The notes: generated by a model not told the origin, from the letters alone. A DNA stretch of 64,000 bases from Angiostrongylus vasorum (GCA_018806985.1 JADANN010000221.1:930001-994000); one strand, 5' to 3'; positions 1-15,300 are shown, counted from the first letter of the stretch. Made by a program: numbers and translations.

Positions 1-300
1 TGATACTATCGACAAGTACTTGACTGTACCTTCGTTTCATTTCGTTCATTCTGACGGAACTTGATGTAAACAAACATCTGGGCTGATTTTTTACTTTTCG
101 AACACTTACAGTTATCGTGTATAGTTGAGTGAAGTGGGAGAATTATAATCTTCTAACAGATACTAAATTTAATACCGCACTGAGTTTGTTATAACTTTCC
201 GAGAGCTCGGGAGCGTTTATTTACCGATTTCACCGAGTTAATGTTTCACTACGGATGTTATGAATTAGCTCCATATCCTGCTTTTAATTTCACCATTCAG

Positions 301-3300
301 AGCAGTCTATCGATCATGGCGCACTTTGTAGAACTTGAGGACATGAATGCTGCTTTGAGGGAAGCCGTGGATAAGTTACAACGAGGATTATTGATCACTA
401 GAAACCATAATGAAATACTGTAAGTTTTGGATGTTTAATCAAATAAGTTCATGTGTAAAAAAACGTAGCCTGCGTCGATCAAAAGTTCCAAGCCAGTTCT
501 AGCCGAATTCCTCATTATACATGTAGCTTTATTTGTTGGTGAAGAGCTCGGGTATATGTCGTTTCGGCAAGAAGAAGGTTGTTAATGAAGATAAGAACAG
601 CTAGAATCGTGGTTTGATGGGTTTGATCGTTGAACACTTTCTCAGTAGCTAACCAACGAAGTGACTAATTGTCAAGTTGCTTAGAAAGTGGTAGTCTGCC
701 CTAGCAAAAAAAGCAAATACACTGGATGATATAGAGCTTTGTAACCCAGTTCATTCGGCTTTTGCAGTTTTTGTGGTAAAATGTGGTGTCGTGCGTTGTC
801 ATACAAGACGATTAGACTTTTTGTGTTGACTAATTATTGATATAACCGCTGTAGTTTGGATTCCAACAGTTTATGACAATGGATTTCTTCTGTGATCGGT
901 CTTCATGATCCGAAATATTTTGGAGCCTTAATATGGAAAGAGCGACTAATGCATTGATAGTGATCCCATTACGAGGATTGTCTAGCTCAACCAGGCACTA
1001 GTTCGACGGGGTGTACAAATTCGTATCAGAATTGTTTGGGACAAACCCACTCCCTTTAATCCAGATAGTAACGCGCTATCTCAGCTATTCCAGCATTCCA
1101 TGGAGACTCAACTCGACCAAAATTCAACGTTTGTGGCGAAGACGACAAAATCCTCAAGTAACAGCCAGACTCACACGTAAAAGGAAATTGAAGACCGTCG
1201 CAAACTGTGGATGTGAGGAAATGAATCGAGGGCAAAAAGTGCTAGAGTCCATAAAGATAGTAACCACAACTTTATTTTGGCACGTTTTGAAGGATTAACT
1301 TTGCTAAAAAACCACAAAATATTCGTCACAACCTTGTCTTTGCCTATTTTCGCTTTTGGAAGTTTATAAGCTTCACCTCGGTCCCATTATTTCACTAAAG
1401 GTCGTCAGTTATCGCGAATCGTTCACCCTTCAGTCATGTCGCAGTGGGGTCGAAAAACGGGTCATTTCTCTTTCATAAAAGAATTGCAGCTAGTGGTTCA
1501 CGTTTTTTTACTTTCTTCTTATCTCCCGAATGATAAACGATTGTACTTAGTGTTATTGCTAAGGGTTAACGGTGTTTTTCCTGAAAGTAGTTTTTCCAGA
1601 CAAAATGTTGCAGAGATATTTGCAAAACTCTGGACCACAGGTATCTAAGGTAGGGAACGAACGCGCTGTTGTCCTTCCTGGGGGAGTAACGCGTTCACCA
1701 CCACACCGTGCGGGTCATTCGCTTTGCGTGTCTCTCAACTAGTTCTGTCGATCATCGCCATGAGCATTTACCCGTCAACGGGATTGATCTGTTGAGCCCA
1801 CATCGGCATTGAACCCAGTTAAGGTGAGGCTGTAGTTGAAATCACAATGTTTGACTTTTTATTTTCTGCCTACTACAATTTTCACGGCAGGGGTACTAAG
1901 CGAACACAACCACAATGTTGCAAAGATATTTGCAAAACTCTGGACCACAGGTGTCTAAGGTGGGGAACGACGGGTGGTTGCTGATGGCGCTGATCGATGG
2001 AACTAGCTGAGAGAGGCGAAACGAAGGACCCGCATGGTGTGGTGGTGAACACGTTATTCCCCGGGAAAGGACAATAGCGCTTTCGTTCCCCATCTTAGAC
2101 ACCTGTGGTCCAGAGTTTTCCAAATATATCAGCAACATTGTGGTTGTATTTCGCTTAGTACCTTGCCGTGAAAACTGTAGTAGACAGAAAATAAAAGTAA
2201 AACATTGTAATTTTCAGAGTCCTCTCAACGGTTTCCCGTCTCATCATGGTCTTTTAAACGGTTTACCGCTTCATCATGGCTGAAAGGTGTTCATGGGTCT
2301 GGGATGTGCAGTGGGTGGATTCATTCACCCCAGTAAGGTCTCTCAAGCTGAGAAGAAGTCTGGCGTTTCAATCAGGAAGCCAGGCTAGGAGTAAACCAAT
2401 ACCAGAATCCACCACCGTCCTGGTATCTAGCTGATCGCATGGTTGAAAACCTCCCTATGATCCACAAAGACGGCGGCTGGCTGTTGTGGTGGCGGTCTAG
2501 GACAGACTTTGGTCTGGATGACCTGGGGACTCCAAGGAATCACAATGGTTAAATCTGCAAATCTCCGAAAATTGGAAATTGTGCTGGGCAAGCACAACTA
2601 CTGAAGACGGTGCCATCCAAGTATCTAAGTTTTTTAGAGTCACTTTGATGTTTGTCATTCAAAATTATGTCTACGAGGAAAATTTTCGAGAGATCTGCAC
2701 ATTGAGCGTTTGGAAGCCCCGCCAGAGATATGGTTTAATGACGTTTCGAGTTGTCTCCGTAACTGCATTTCTGAGGCGGAGCTCATGAAGAAAATTCGCT
2801 GTAAATTAAATATTATGGGGATTGTAAGACAGCGAATAATCAGCAAAGGGATAAATTCTAGAAATTGTGTACAACAGCGATCAAGCAATAATTATTTGTT
2901 GCAAACTGTGTTTGTGGAATTTTTAACGACAAAAAAGCTCAATTTTCGCACCTGTGTGACTAGACGCCGACATTCATTACAAATTGTTTAGAAGTACTAT
3001 GAAATTAGCTGAAATAGAACTCAACGGAAGTCAATGTGTTAAGGGAACGGATACAATCGTTGGGATGTGAGGATGACATTCGTGCATTGCTTCTTGAAAA
3101 AGAAACTGAGATCACTGAGTTACAACTGTCCAATAATCAAAGATGTCGACAAATAAGGGAATTACAAGCGGAGATAAGGTGAGTAACTAAGACAAGATGT
3201 ATTGAAAAAATATATAGTATCTATTAGACGATAGGAGGATCGGCTACTTATTACTACTATTTTGACACATCGACGTAGGAACGTCAATATTCTTGAATAT

Positions 3301-6300
3301 GTCTGGTGCAATTCATACCCCACTGACACTGTATGCCAAGTACATTAGTTCTGTCAAGCGATAAAAAGTACATTGGCGCATTTACCTAGCGTCATATTCG
3401 TCTAGTGGCTTTACCCACTGGAAAGAAACCTCGGAAAAAATGATAGTGCTTTTTCCCAGGAGGAGAAATTTCCTGAAGAGTCTGAAGGGGAAAACGAAGC
3501 AAAAAAATGGGAAGTTCGGGGAGAACTTTAAATTGGAAGTTTGAAAGAGAATAAAAAGGATTTTTATTTATAAACCTATTTTCTCACTCAGATTTATTAT
3601 TTAGATGTCCATTTTTTTCATCATAAAAGCTAAAAAGCTTTGTACATGGAAAGATTTAGCGGCTCATTTGATCATAGACTGCTGATGGGGAAACATTAAC
3701 AATGGATTTCATGTTTGTGCGAAAACGAAATTTCCACGACCGACTTCGTATTAACCATGGCATTGATCAAAGAACTCTTTGTATTCTTGTTGAGCCAATA
3801 CGAGGTGTTGTTTTATTCTTTATTCACGAACAAGCTGATGTTTCGGCTGGTTTCGCCTTCATCAGAGCCTGGAAAGGTCAAGTTTTTATGTATTATTAAT
3901 ATATTCAAAAACGAAATATGCCTATCGCTAACCCCCCGGAAAGGGTAATAGCGGGTTCGATCCCCAACGCAGACACCAGTGGTCTGGAGTTTTGCAAATA
4001 TCTCAGCATCATTGTGATTATATTTCACATCATACCCTGCCATGGAAAGAGAATAGGCAGTAAATAAAAAGTGATTGCATTATAAAATATACCCGCGTTT
4101 TAGTAAAGTAATGTTTAATGTTGCAATCTTAGCAGTGGTGCATATGTTCTGCAGCTTGGAGCGGTAGTCGGGAATGGGTGCAATTGGCGAAGTTTAGAGT
4201 GTTTCTTCATCCATTTCCGTTTCTAAAGGTGAATGACTCATCGCACCATCGGTCTGCTGTTAACGTGATTGCCGTACCACTTATTACAATTGAGGGGTTC
4301 GTTAGTAGCTTTTGGGAAACTTGTGGATGTTTATTCTGATTTGTTTTTCTTCTTTTCGCTGCCTTTACTGCTACTTTTTATTCCGCTTTTTCTATTCATT
4401 TGATCTCATTTGTCTTTGCTTGATGTCAACTGGTGTAGTTCGTAACTTCGTCACCTGTACAACTGACAATTAATAATCCACTAAGTATTTTTGGATTCTT
4501 AACTTTAAACTTCAGATATGCATCTCAGCTCATTCTGCGCTTTATTAGTGGCCGTAAGATGGGATACTTCTACTTTTATTATGGCTACCATTGTAGGTGA
4601 TTGATGTGGGTGCATCTTGTCGGTGATCGTACAGTATGACGTTTGCATTGTATTCGTTTCTGTTTTGTTGCAGTTCTCTTAAATCTGTTGTGAATTTTTT
4701 TAATTCCGAAGATAACTCATATATTAGTTCACACGGTTTTAATAATCTGCGAGATAATGAAGTCGAGAGACTTTTCATAGCTATCGACTGCGTAATCTGG
4801 CTTTTGTGGGTGCTGCTTATAGTTTAGAAGTATTCTCCATGTGATTGAAATGATAGCCTACTCTTTGCTTCACATGCGAGGGTTGGCAGTTCAGTCGCAT
4901 TGAGTTTCAAGACTGTTTGTCAGTGTATAAGGAAAGAGGCGGTGTTTAGAGACTTTTTGTTGGTCGGTAGCTTCTGTGAAGCCTTTCGGACACGGCCCAC
5001 GTGCTTTTCTTCAGCGAAATTTCGTCGTTCTCATGTATTTTAACAGCTTAACTGTGCATATAGGTGCGACACGGTTTCTACATTTGGGAAACCATCCAGT
5101 TTGAGTTATATTGCCAACATCGATCTTTTATGAAATTGGTTTTCTTACGATTTGTTCGGATTCCCGCAATTTTTTCCCTCCCTAGACTCTTTTTCAGTGT
5201 TTCTTGTCTACTGACTTTTTTCTCAAAAGAAAAGAAGCCCTCGTCTACAAAAAAAAGGTTTGATATTTCCACTAATATCCTAACCATATTCCTTTCGTCC
5301 CAATCGAGCGACCTCATTAGCCTCTATAGTGCTACAGTAATCAACTTCGGGTGCTGGTCTTGCTACCTTTGACTCCTTTCTTCATAAATTTTATTAGGGG
5401 TCGATAAAAGAACTCTGGTTTTGTTAGTTAAAAAAATTGAACAGCAGTTTCTTCTGCATCTTCACTAAAAGTGAACATTTGTTAGAAGTATGTATATGTT
5501 TTATCTACATCTTTCTTTGGACTTCAGTATTCTACTAGCGGCTCTCTAGGATTCCCACTAACTCTGCATCTTCTTTCGAGGTTATTCTTTCGTTTCGATT
5601 GAGGTAAATTCTGAGAAAGAACTTTGCAGTCCGTAAGCAATTTGGCGTACTTTTCCGGATGAAATACGAGACAATGTCAGATATGACCATATTGTGTCGG
5701 AGAATTTTATGAAAATTTACTGCTTATTGTTCCTTTCCCATGGATAGAAAGAGAAAATACTCTGTGACACCGAAACCAGTGTTAGCTTTTAATGTGTCTG
5801 AGGGAGCTTCCTCGCGGTCCAGCCGTTGCTCAACTGCTATCGTCGCCGGTTATCATGGAAGATATATTTTTTGCCTCATGTCGCACTGCGGTCGAGAAAC
5901 GAGTTCTGATTGCGCATAGATGTTGGCCATACTTCAAAACTGAAATTTATTTGTTTCAGTTATCTATAGATTTATCCAAACAGTTTTCTTCATTTTATTT
6001 GATCCGTCTTCATGTCTACTGTGCGGATCCCAGCACAGCACTTCCCACATCCAGTTCGTTTCCTCGCATCTATTGTCCACGAAGATCTTCCAAGTTTTTA
6101 CGTGTGGCTTCTATTACTGCTTAAGAATTTTCATTTGATTTTGAATGTCGTAGAATTATGGTCGAGCAATTCTCTCTTGAGTGCTGAGATAGCCGGACTG
6201 GAGCGTTCCCGATTGGATTACAGAGAGTGATTTTTTCCCCAAAGAAGTCCGGTACCAATTTCCCGACCCCAGAAGAATGAGAGGCTTGGTTCGTCCGGAG

Positions 6301-9300
6301 GGGAATCCAACTAGCACCTTGCTGGTGATGACGGACATCACAACCGTTGTGCTTTCCGCCCTTATCCAAACCGTTAAAATGCTTAGAATGAGCTCTGCAA
6401 GATTTCAAAGAATTGTGAGTGTATTTTCTTTTAACAAGCCCTTCAATATATCGCCGTTAATTGCAGAATCACATTCGCAACGTCCATGAAATTTCAAATC
6501 GAATTCGCTGTGATGAATTTTTTTTAACTCACCTTGCAGTCTGCTTTCGTTAGCAGTTTCTTGGCCCCATACGTCACTAATCTTTCGTACCGTTTCGCTG
6601 CGTGTGTTCAAACTTGAGTTCGCACAAGAAATTTCAGCTGTTAAATTTTGTCAAAAACAGTTTTGTTGTAATCCAATTGTACAGAATGAAAATGCATAAA
6701 AGTAGCTTTGCAGTGATCTATATCAGCTCAGCATTGGTAGAGAAACTTGCTACAACACATACAAGGTAATGAAATTACAGATCGGACATTAGTTTCCGTG
6801 CAACCTAATAGATGACCTATTTGGATACATTACGTTTGTTAATAATTGTCTTTTAGCAACCAGGATGCTCAAATTATTGAACTGAATGATTCGTTGGAAA
6901 TTCTTCGCGATAATCTGCGGAAAAAGGAAGAGATGTTAATGCAGATATGTGAGGAAGACGGAAATAGCGACATAGTTAAAGAGCGCTTAATCGCTGGTAT
7001 GCTGTATTATTTTTGATGTTGTCCAATTTTTTTATCTTTTTTCACACTTTACAGTGCTATATTTCTCGAACCAGTAAGCGGTGATATCACATACGTCGGA
7101 GTTTCTACACTACATGACCTACCTTCCCGGTGATCATCAGTTGATTCAAGCAGTCACCAGTGAAGTATCCAGTTGTCGGTGCTTGTCGAAGTTATCGGAT
7201 AGTGACTGATTCGTGGATGAATTCGAAGAGCATCATTGTTTGTCCTAGCATTTCTCGTAGTAAATTCGTTAAGAAATTTAACAGTCGGTGGCCTGCTTAT
7301 TGCGCCGTTGACTTTTCATATGCCTTCGATCACGGCCACTTACAGATGGCGCTTGTCTGTCGGTTGTCATACATGTCATGCATTTTCCTGCTTCATTTTG
7401 TGTTCAACATAGAAAGTTGAAAGAAATAGAAAGTTGTAAAGTGAGCCGACACTATTCGTTGTCGATGTTATCAAAAGCGGCATATTCCCAGCAACCAACG
7501 AATGAACGGAATAAGTCGTAGTTCATGGTGGCTTCCGGACTTTGTTTCTTAAATTTGGTGGTTTTTCTCTCCTTTTGGCAAGAAATGAAATTTTGCACGA
7601 AGGGGTCGTGGTCTGATCTCGCGTTGAATTTTGGGACAACATCGAAATCGGCTAGGTAAAACCTTCGATATAGTATAACATTTTTCTCAAAAGGTTGACT
7701 TTCTGTAGACCTTGGCATAAGCCGATATATCTTTATATATGTTCTTACGATCTGCCCTTTTTTTAGTCGACGCGAGGTTGGTATAGATGTTCCTATTGTT
7801 GTTGCTGTCTTTGTTCAATGGTTCTGAGGAAGGCGAAGTCGTCGAAACGTTAGCCATTAAACGAAGATAGCAACAACAATAAGAACATCTAGACCAACTT
7901 CGCGTCGGCTCAAAATCGGCAGTTCGTAAAAGCATATACACAGATACATAATGTTTTGCAGTATGGTGCTCATCATTGGGAGACTCCCCCGTCCAGCGTT
8001 GAGAGTGGGGCTTCTGGAATTGCTAGTTACCATGAGTGATTTTGGTCGTCATTAATATATTCTAATTCTAAGATCCCAATGTAACGTTATTCCAACGTTT
8101 TTCTTGGTCCAATCTTGGCGTTGAAATCTCCAATGATCACCTTGAAGAATGCATGATTTTCTCTGTAGAACTTCTTCAAGTTCATATTAGAACGCTTCCA
8201 TTTCGTCTTCGTCATTGCTTGATGTTGGTGCGTAGACCACGAAGATTGTCAATGCTGGTATTGATCCACATCTTTTTAATCGTAAACGTCCGATTCGGGT
8301 TGTTAGTTGTTCGAATGAATCGATGTTCATGGAAAAACTCATGTTGACGAGAACGCCAACGCCGCCGACTCCTTTATTGTCGCATGTTCTGTAGAACAGT
8401 TCTTCTCTAGTGTTATAGACGGCGTTGAATGGTTGGGGTCTCGTCTCAGCTTGTCGATGATGTCGTACTTCTTCCCTACATGATGAAGTGTTTCATGGAG
8501 GACTTAGATGCATGCGTGCATGCATTATAGGTACAGATTGTCACCTTAGTCCTTTGCGATAGAGGCAGCTTAGAATGACCTTGAGATTTTGGCAGCTTCT
8601 CAATGCTAAGCCTACATAAAGCTAACGCATCGGGAGCACTGTCATGGTTTGCAAAATGTGGTCCACTTATTCTCCAAACGTGAGCTTGGATAGATTGGGA
8701 AGACTCACAGGTAGCTCGCTCTCATTCATTGTACCTGGAGATGTTTAGATTTGTATGCAGGGTAGGCTGCTGTTTGATAATTTGATTTTTTATGAATGTT
8801 ATCTTTGTTGAACAAAATTTCTCGACTAAAGGGTGACAGAAAGGTTTTTGGCCAAGAGTGGGTCGAACTCTGTCCTGACGCATTTTATTGGACAGATTCT
8901 CTGGTACTGCACTACAAGTTCCGTAATAGTTGCACGATATCAATAAAATACAGCAAGGACTACAGTGTATTTTTTCTTAACTGGTCACTACAAAATTTCA
9001 AGCTTCTTAGTTGACGACCACACTTTGTGAAATTAAAGTAATGCAACTAAGTTGCTAAGAAGACGTGTCACTAACTTATCATCACTTTTCAAACAGCTTA
9101 ACAAGTACTCGCAGAGATGAGGTATCCTTTTCTACTTTAGGCAAAAACAGTTGGAATGGTGCTTTTCATATTCCTTGTGCTAATTGAATTCATTGTACAC
9201 AAGAGCAAAGCGAGATCTTACTGTTACCAGTTTGAGTTATGTTATTATTAAGCGAATTACGATTTGCTACAAAGGCGATTAAATTTACTGGTGTTTATAA

Positions 9301-12300
9301 ATTGGCTGTTTTGTAAGAGCTTTCTGAATTAAATTGCGAAATTTCTGATAGGCTTGTTCATTTAAGTCGTTTCATGGCTATTATTTTTTTTTTTTTAAAT
9401 ATTTTGGTTCCATTGTTTAACGTTGATGTTGCAGTTGAAGAAGGCATGGAACTTGAGTCACAGTCGGCTCAACGATGCGAAGAGGCTGAAAGAGCTGTAT
9501 TTGAAGAGCAAAACGTGCATGACGTCAACGAGCTACGTGATCTGGTTGAAGGATATCGAGCGCAGAATGAGTTTCTAAATAAGGAGATTGTTCGTGAGTT
9601 TATTTTTCCAATCTATCTTTTTTTTACGTGCTCCCTATACGGTTAGGAGTTAGCGACACCAAGTTCGTATCTCAAGTAGGCGAAGGTGGTTCGGAAGCAA
9701 AAGAAACATAAGCTAGAAAGAATAAGCATAGATAATTTCGGTGTTCAAAATAGAAACACATTCCCGGTGACTTGTTTGGTTGGGGTGTTTAGCGGCATAA
9801 CTTTCAATTAAGTCGTTAAGCTTTCTTAGACATGTAAGTCGAGTGGTGTTTTTAATTTTTTCTGATTCAGTTTTGCACAAAATGGTACGGTCAGTGGAAG
9901 AGCGAGAACGCAAGTGGCAAAAACATTTTGCAGAGGTTGAGGGATGTTACTACCAAATGAAAAGCCGTTATCTCATGGTCCTAAATCATTTCAAGTCTCC
10001 CGAAAAACCGAGTATAAGTAAGCATGAAATTAAATGTTCCAGTTTTTTAAACAGGTTTTTTGATATTTGTAATCAACGAATGACCTTAATTTCTTAGTTG
10101 ATTATCCCATTGTTTGTACAGTATTGGTTTTTTGTGATGCTTATGTTTTTTAGTGAGGGAACCAGGAATGCTGCAGCAGTTGATGGCAGAAGTGTGCCGA
10201 ACCGCTCGTGGTTCTGGGGATGAAACGGATGCGCTTGGATTCTACTTAAAGGAAAGGACAATGCAGGTGAGCGATGTTCTGCCGTTGTCTTGATAGTGGT
10301 TATTTTTGATTCTTTTAGGTTATATCACATGGTAAATATGATCATCGCTACTTTCTTAATTTGTGGTGTATTTATCCAAAAATTCTTTGCTGTATTTCTA
10401 ACAAATATAATTCTGCTAATATGCAACTAGGATCGCATTCTTCTCACTGAAAAGCCAAAAAAATCTACAAGTGTTGAGGAATTTCAATGGAAATGAAAAT
10501 CTTTGGAATTGCTTAGAGAAGAATGTTGGTAGACTTTTTAACCAATATTTGTTTCGTTTTCCATTTTTTCTATTACATTTCCCGTTGTCACATGTATTAC
10601 TATGTGCAGATCCCAGGACTTTTTGCATTGGGTACGTTTCCATGCATCCACCTTTCTCGAATGTTTTCGAACGTTTTTGAACGTGGGATCGGCTGCTGCT
10701 CGAGGATTCTTTCGTGTCAAATCACCCTAGATTCCTGAGATAGCCGTGCTAGGGCGTTCCCCACCTGGGTTACATTTCACACTTGAACGGTCCATCCTCA
10801 CTGGTTGTGCGGGCCCCAGCATAATCTCCATTTTTCGGAGATTTGCTGGTCAAGTCATTGTGGTTCCCTGGAGTCCTGAGGTCAGCCTGGCCAAAGACTG
10901 CCCCAGGTCTTCACCACCACAGACAGTCGCAGCCCTTATGGATCAGAGGGAGATTTACCACACTGCGATTTTGATACCAAGGCGGTGGTGGATCCTGGTA
11001 TTGGTTTACTCTTAGCTAGGCTTCCTGATGGAAACGCCGGACTCCTTCTCAGCTTGGGAGACCCTGTCGGGGGACGAATCCTCCCCGCTGTACAACGCAG
11101 TGCGTCACCCAGGGAAAACCCTTGGGAGGGACCTGGGTTACAGGGACTGCAATTGTCGTGAACAATTCTGGTACCAATTTAACGACCCTCAAGAGATGAG
11201 AAGCTTGGTGGCTCTAGACGGGATCGAACTGGCGCCTGGTTAGGTTGGACCATCAGGATAATGAATATGTTCACTACCATATCAGTATCTGCTCCCTTAT
11301 TTGTTCGGTTATGTAAAATATTGGTTTGTTTTCAAATATGCTGAATAATTTAATTTAAATAATAGCGTAGCTTTAATAGTTTATGTAAGGAAATCTTAAA
11401 CTGGTTTAATTTAAATAAATAACAAGTAGTAATGTTAGTGATGAGTTATCCTATGATTCGTAGCTGCTGGTTAGCGTGCTTAAGTCGATGTGCGATATTT
11501 TGAATATGGTTTCAATTCTAGTTTGTCTAAATTATTGTCATAATTAACACATTCGCGCCGCGTTGTGCTTAGTGACCTTGCCGCTTCGAACGATGGCCAA
11601 TTTTCAGCCGTTATGGGTGTGTTGGTTTTCCAAAAATAGGCCGTTGTTATTCGTTAACTAGAGGACTTCAGGGGTTTTGAACATTACTGCATTGTAGAAG
11701 AGACTTTGATGTTTCGTTTTAGGGATTTTCGTGGTATGTTTCTTATTAACATTTGTTACTGTAGTCCATCATACAAAGGTCTTACTATCAGCATTTGGAA
11801 GTGTTTTGTAACTTACACTGTGTCTATTTCGATAGTTTTTACTCCCGTACATCCGATGACCGTGATCCATGACGTTGATTACAGCAGAAATAAGAGTCAG
11901 TTAGTAGTGAAATTGTCGCTCAATGGACTCGTTCGAGAACAGATTTTTTGTATATTTCTAAGTGCAGAATAGAGCGCTTCCCGCTGGACGTTTTCCTATG
12001 ATGAATAAACTAGTTCGCCAAAAAGCTTTCATCAGGAAGAAAATGACTGTAGTGCAGCACATGCCGACCACTCATCGCATCACGTATGATTGTAACAGAA
12101 CAAACACCGTCCATTATGTCTCAAAGAAGTATTTTTTTATTATTTCATTATTGGGAATATATCTGTGACCATATATTGGTTTTTCCCGTGAAATATAGAA
12201 TAGTAGTCGGTCGGGCTTGTCCTTTGTCGGCCAACCATGGATGGAATGCTTGACTTCGTTAGTTTGTCACGTGGGACTTTTACCCGCGTAATCGTGCGTG

Positions 12301-15300
12301 CCGTAGAACCTCAAACTTGGGTGAATAAACCGTTTCTACATGTAATATTTACACGACAGTGCAATGAGACTAGAAATGTGTGCACAATATACAGTTCCGC
12401 AATTTGTAGGCCGGTGTGACATAATTAAAAAGATGTACGCTTAACAACACTGAGTCTGCTACAGTACCTTATGCTGCGTGTTGAGGGGAAGGTAAAGCAA
12501 TGAGGCAATCCAGAGATGATAGATCGACTTACCCGCAGGCTGAGGGAGTGATGTGATTTAAAAATGTGACCGAGGGTACGGTAGCGCCGGTAGAAGAGGT
12601 TACCTAGAGATGAGAGAGCATTTAGCTGCAGACTGAGGGAGTACTGTGATGTGTAAGTGCGACGGAGAATACAGTACTGAGGTTAGAAGACGTTAGCACA
12701 TTAGAAGGCACATGTAAGCTTGTGACATTACAAAATGGTAATAACAATGTGATGAAGAGTAACAGAGGAATATCGTGCACTTTTTTGTTAACTTCAATGA
12801 GCATATGTTTAATTGATATGATGAGAGTTACAGTAACTGGTTGTGAAGATAAGATCAATTGGAATGACTGATATGAAGTAGCTCTGCTAAGATTCCTGAT
12901 AGAAGACTATTGTATGGTAATAAAGTGAGCTACAGTTATGAGTGCGAAGATTATGATGAAGTTGCAATGACAATTTTATGGAATAAATTATACATGCACA
13001 ACTACATTGGTACAGTAAGGAAACCAAAATAATTTAGAAGGGTGCTAGCGATCATGACGAGTCGTCGGAAGGCGAATGGTAGTGCTTAGGGGCATGGTTA
13101 GATCGAAGCGAGTAGCATGTGTCTCATGGTCAAGGCACGGGTCGCAAGGTCTAGTCCCCAAGCAGTTAGGCGTGCCCGGTAGTGTGCCTGGTGGCGTGTC
13201 TGATGGTTAAAGCGGAATATGAATGTAGGGCATGCATGCGGGCGTTGTGCAAATATTTTACTATAATATAAGTTACTTGCAGCTACGTGAAATGTTCTCT
13301 ATCGATTTGTACAAAATATTTGTTAGGTAGATAGAGATTTCTCTATTTGATAGAGAAATCCTCTATAAATCATAACATTCTCGTAGCTAGGGGGGAATAT
13401 GATATCGATTCCTAGAATAGGTGACTGAACGCCATATGTTGTTGCACGTTTATAAAATATAACGCAGTGGTTGGGGATACCCTGCGGTATATAATAAATG
13501 TGGTCGTCGGTTCCACCCCGCGCCTCGGCATCAAATATTTCTTCTCTCCGGTATCGGCAGTTCGGTACCAGACCTGTCTGGGAAGAAGACAACACTGACT
13601 TGGAACGTCGGCGGGCTGTATCGATTGACCATGAGATATAGAATAGTAGTTGGTCGGATTTCTCCTCTGTGCGCCAACTGTGGATAGGATGGTGGATTTC
13701 CTTGGTTCGGCACACGGAACTTTCACTCGAGTAGTTGTGCCTGCCGCAATGAACCCAAAACTTGGGTAATTAAGCCTTTATTTACCTAGTGGCGGCATTT
13801 TTTACAACGCAGGGGATTAATATATTACATCTGCTTTGTACTGTTAAGGTTGCAAAATGATACTTGTTCACTGAGTATATGAAGCGTATATATACAAAGT
13901 ATATGAAGTGATCTCAAGGGCGAATAGATGACATAATGTAATTACTATTTAAGTAAGCGAATAGATGGTTATGTAATAGGAGACTAGTTTGCCGAGTGGG
14001 GAAGACGGTGTGGGTAACGAAAGGGCATCTTATACAGTTACTATTTGACCAAGACGATATGCAACAACAAGATAAACAGCAACGAATTCTATGAAGCAAG
14101 GAAAGAATACGAAGTTCCACTGATAATATTATAAAGACTATATTAACTTTTTATTTACTGCCTGTTGCAATTTTTCATGGCAGAGTGTTATATGTGAAAC
14201 TGCTACAATTGTGCTGAGATATTTGCAAAACTCCGGACCGCATGTCTCTGCGATGAGGAACGAACGCGTTATTACCCTTTCCGGGGATAACGCGTTCACC
14301 ACCACATAATGCGGGTCCTCCGTTCTTTTTTTATTATGTTTGTATTTTTATTATACCGTATTTGTTATATTCTTCTATACTTGTTACACATTATTTTATT
14401 ATTATATTATTTATTTCACTCGTAAATTATATTACATTTATATTTATTGTGTTATTTTACATTCGTTGTATATTACTTTATTATTGTATTATTTATTATA
14501 TTTTATCATTCATAATATTTTTTATTTATATTTTATTATAAAGACTTATATAAGAGGTTCAAGCATTGTGCAGAGTGACAAGGACTTATTCAGTGTTGCG
14601 TATAAGTAATAATAATAACAATAGGTTATTCATGTAAACCATGATGCGGTATATACAAATGAAAAAGGATGACAACTGAATTATGAAAAGAAACGGGATG
14701 GAAGGACGAATGCAACATACTATACTAAGGAAAGGGCAGAGGTAACCTAGGCTATGCTAAAGAAGGGACGGATATGACCTAGCCTATGCTGGTTATACCA
14801 TTGGAGACCACCAGGGAAGGGGCAAAGTTGGCCTAGCCAGTTCTAGTTATGCCATTGGGGTTTCCATGGTTATGCCATTGAGCAATGAGGCGGTGTAGTT
14901 ATGTTGCCGCCAGGTCACCTCCCTATCTTGCGTGGTCAGAAAGAGCTCCTTTATTGAATACGCAGAATTATAGAAAGTAATTTTTAGCTAGGTAGAGAAT
15001 TCGCTATTTAATAGGGAAATACAGACCCAAACAAGTTGTTGTACAGTCCATATATGTGTTCAATCCTATGATTTTAACTTTTTATTTACTGCCTATTATT
15101 ATGTCATGGAAAGTTTTATGTGAAATACAACAACTGCGATGCTGAGATGTCAGCAAAATTCGTAATTCTAGGTAAGCTTTGAACCCGCGATTACCCCTTT
15201 CCGTGGCTCACATGTTACGTATAATATCACCGAGACCTTTGCCTTGACTTTTTTCTAGGCTAGTTTCTTACCCTAACAGTGCTATCCGCAATCACCCATG

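Larger units (their letters stand above)
420..3017 (+). other. First tbc-2 intron, with probable missing exon
   Basis: The donor at 420 (CTGTAAGT) leaves two nucleotides of a codon. The next recognised coding block at 3018 opens in phase 0 on AACTCAACG. The two do not join in frame, so an exon is missing here or one site is misplaced. The interval holds a foldback-type composite (about 1600-2216), a dispersed repeat (about 2216-2600), and an open stretch around 2710-2890 that I could not prove to be coding. Confidence -1.

Noticed and set aside
241..300. Upstream open frame starting MFHYGCYELA
   Set aside because: It runs into the 301 exon but crosses a strong acceptor (CACCATTCAG) and has a hydrophobic, non-family-like sequence, so it is more likely intron or UTR.
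12500..12690. CRISPR-like short repeats
   Set aside because: Only two imperfect tandem units, no spacer pattern, and a eukaryotic context.
14340..14609. 89-codon open frame rich in Tyr, Phe and Ile
   Set aside because: Produced by an AT-rich low-complexity tract.
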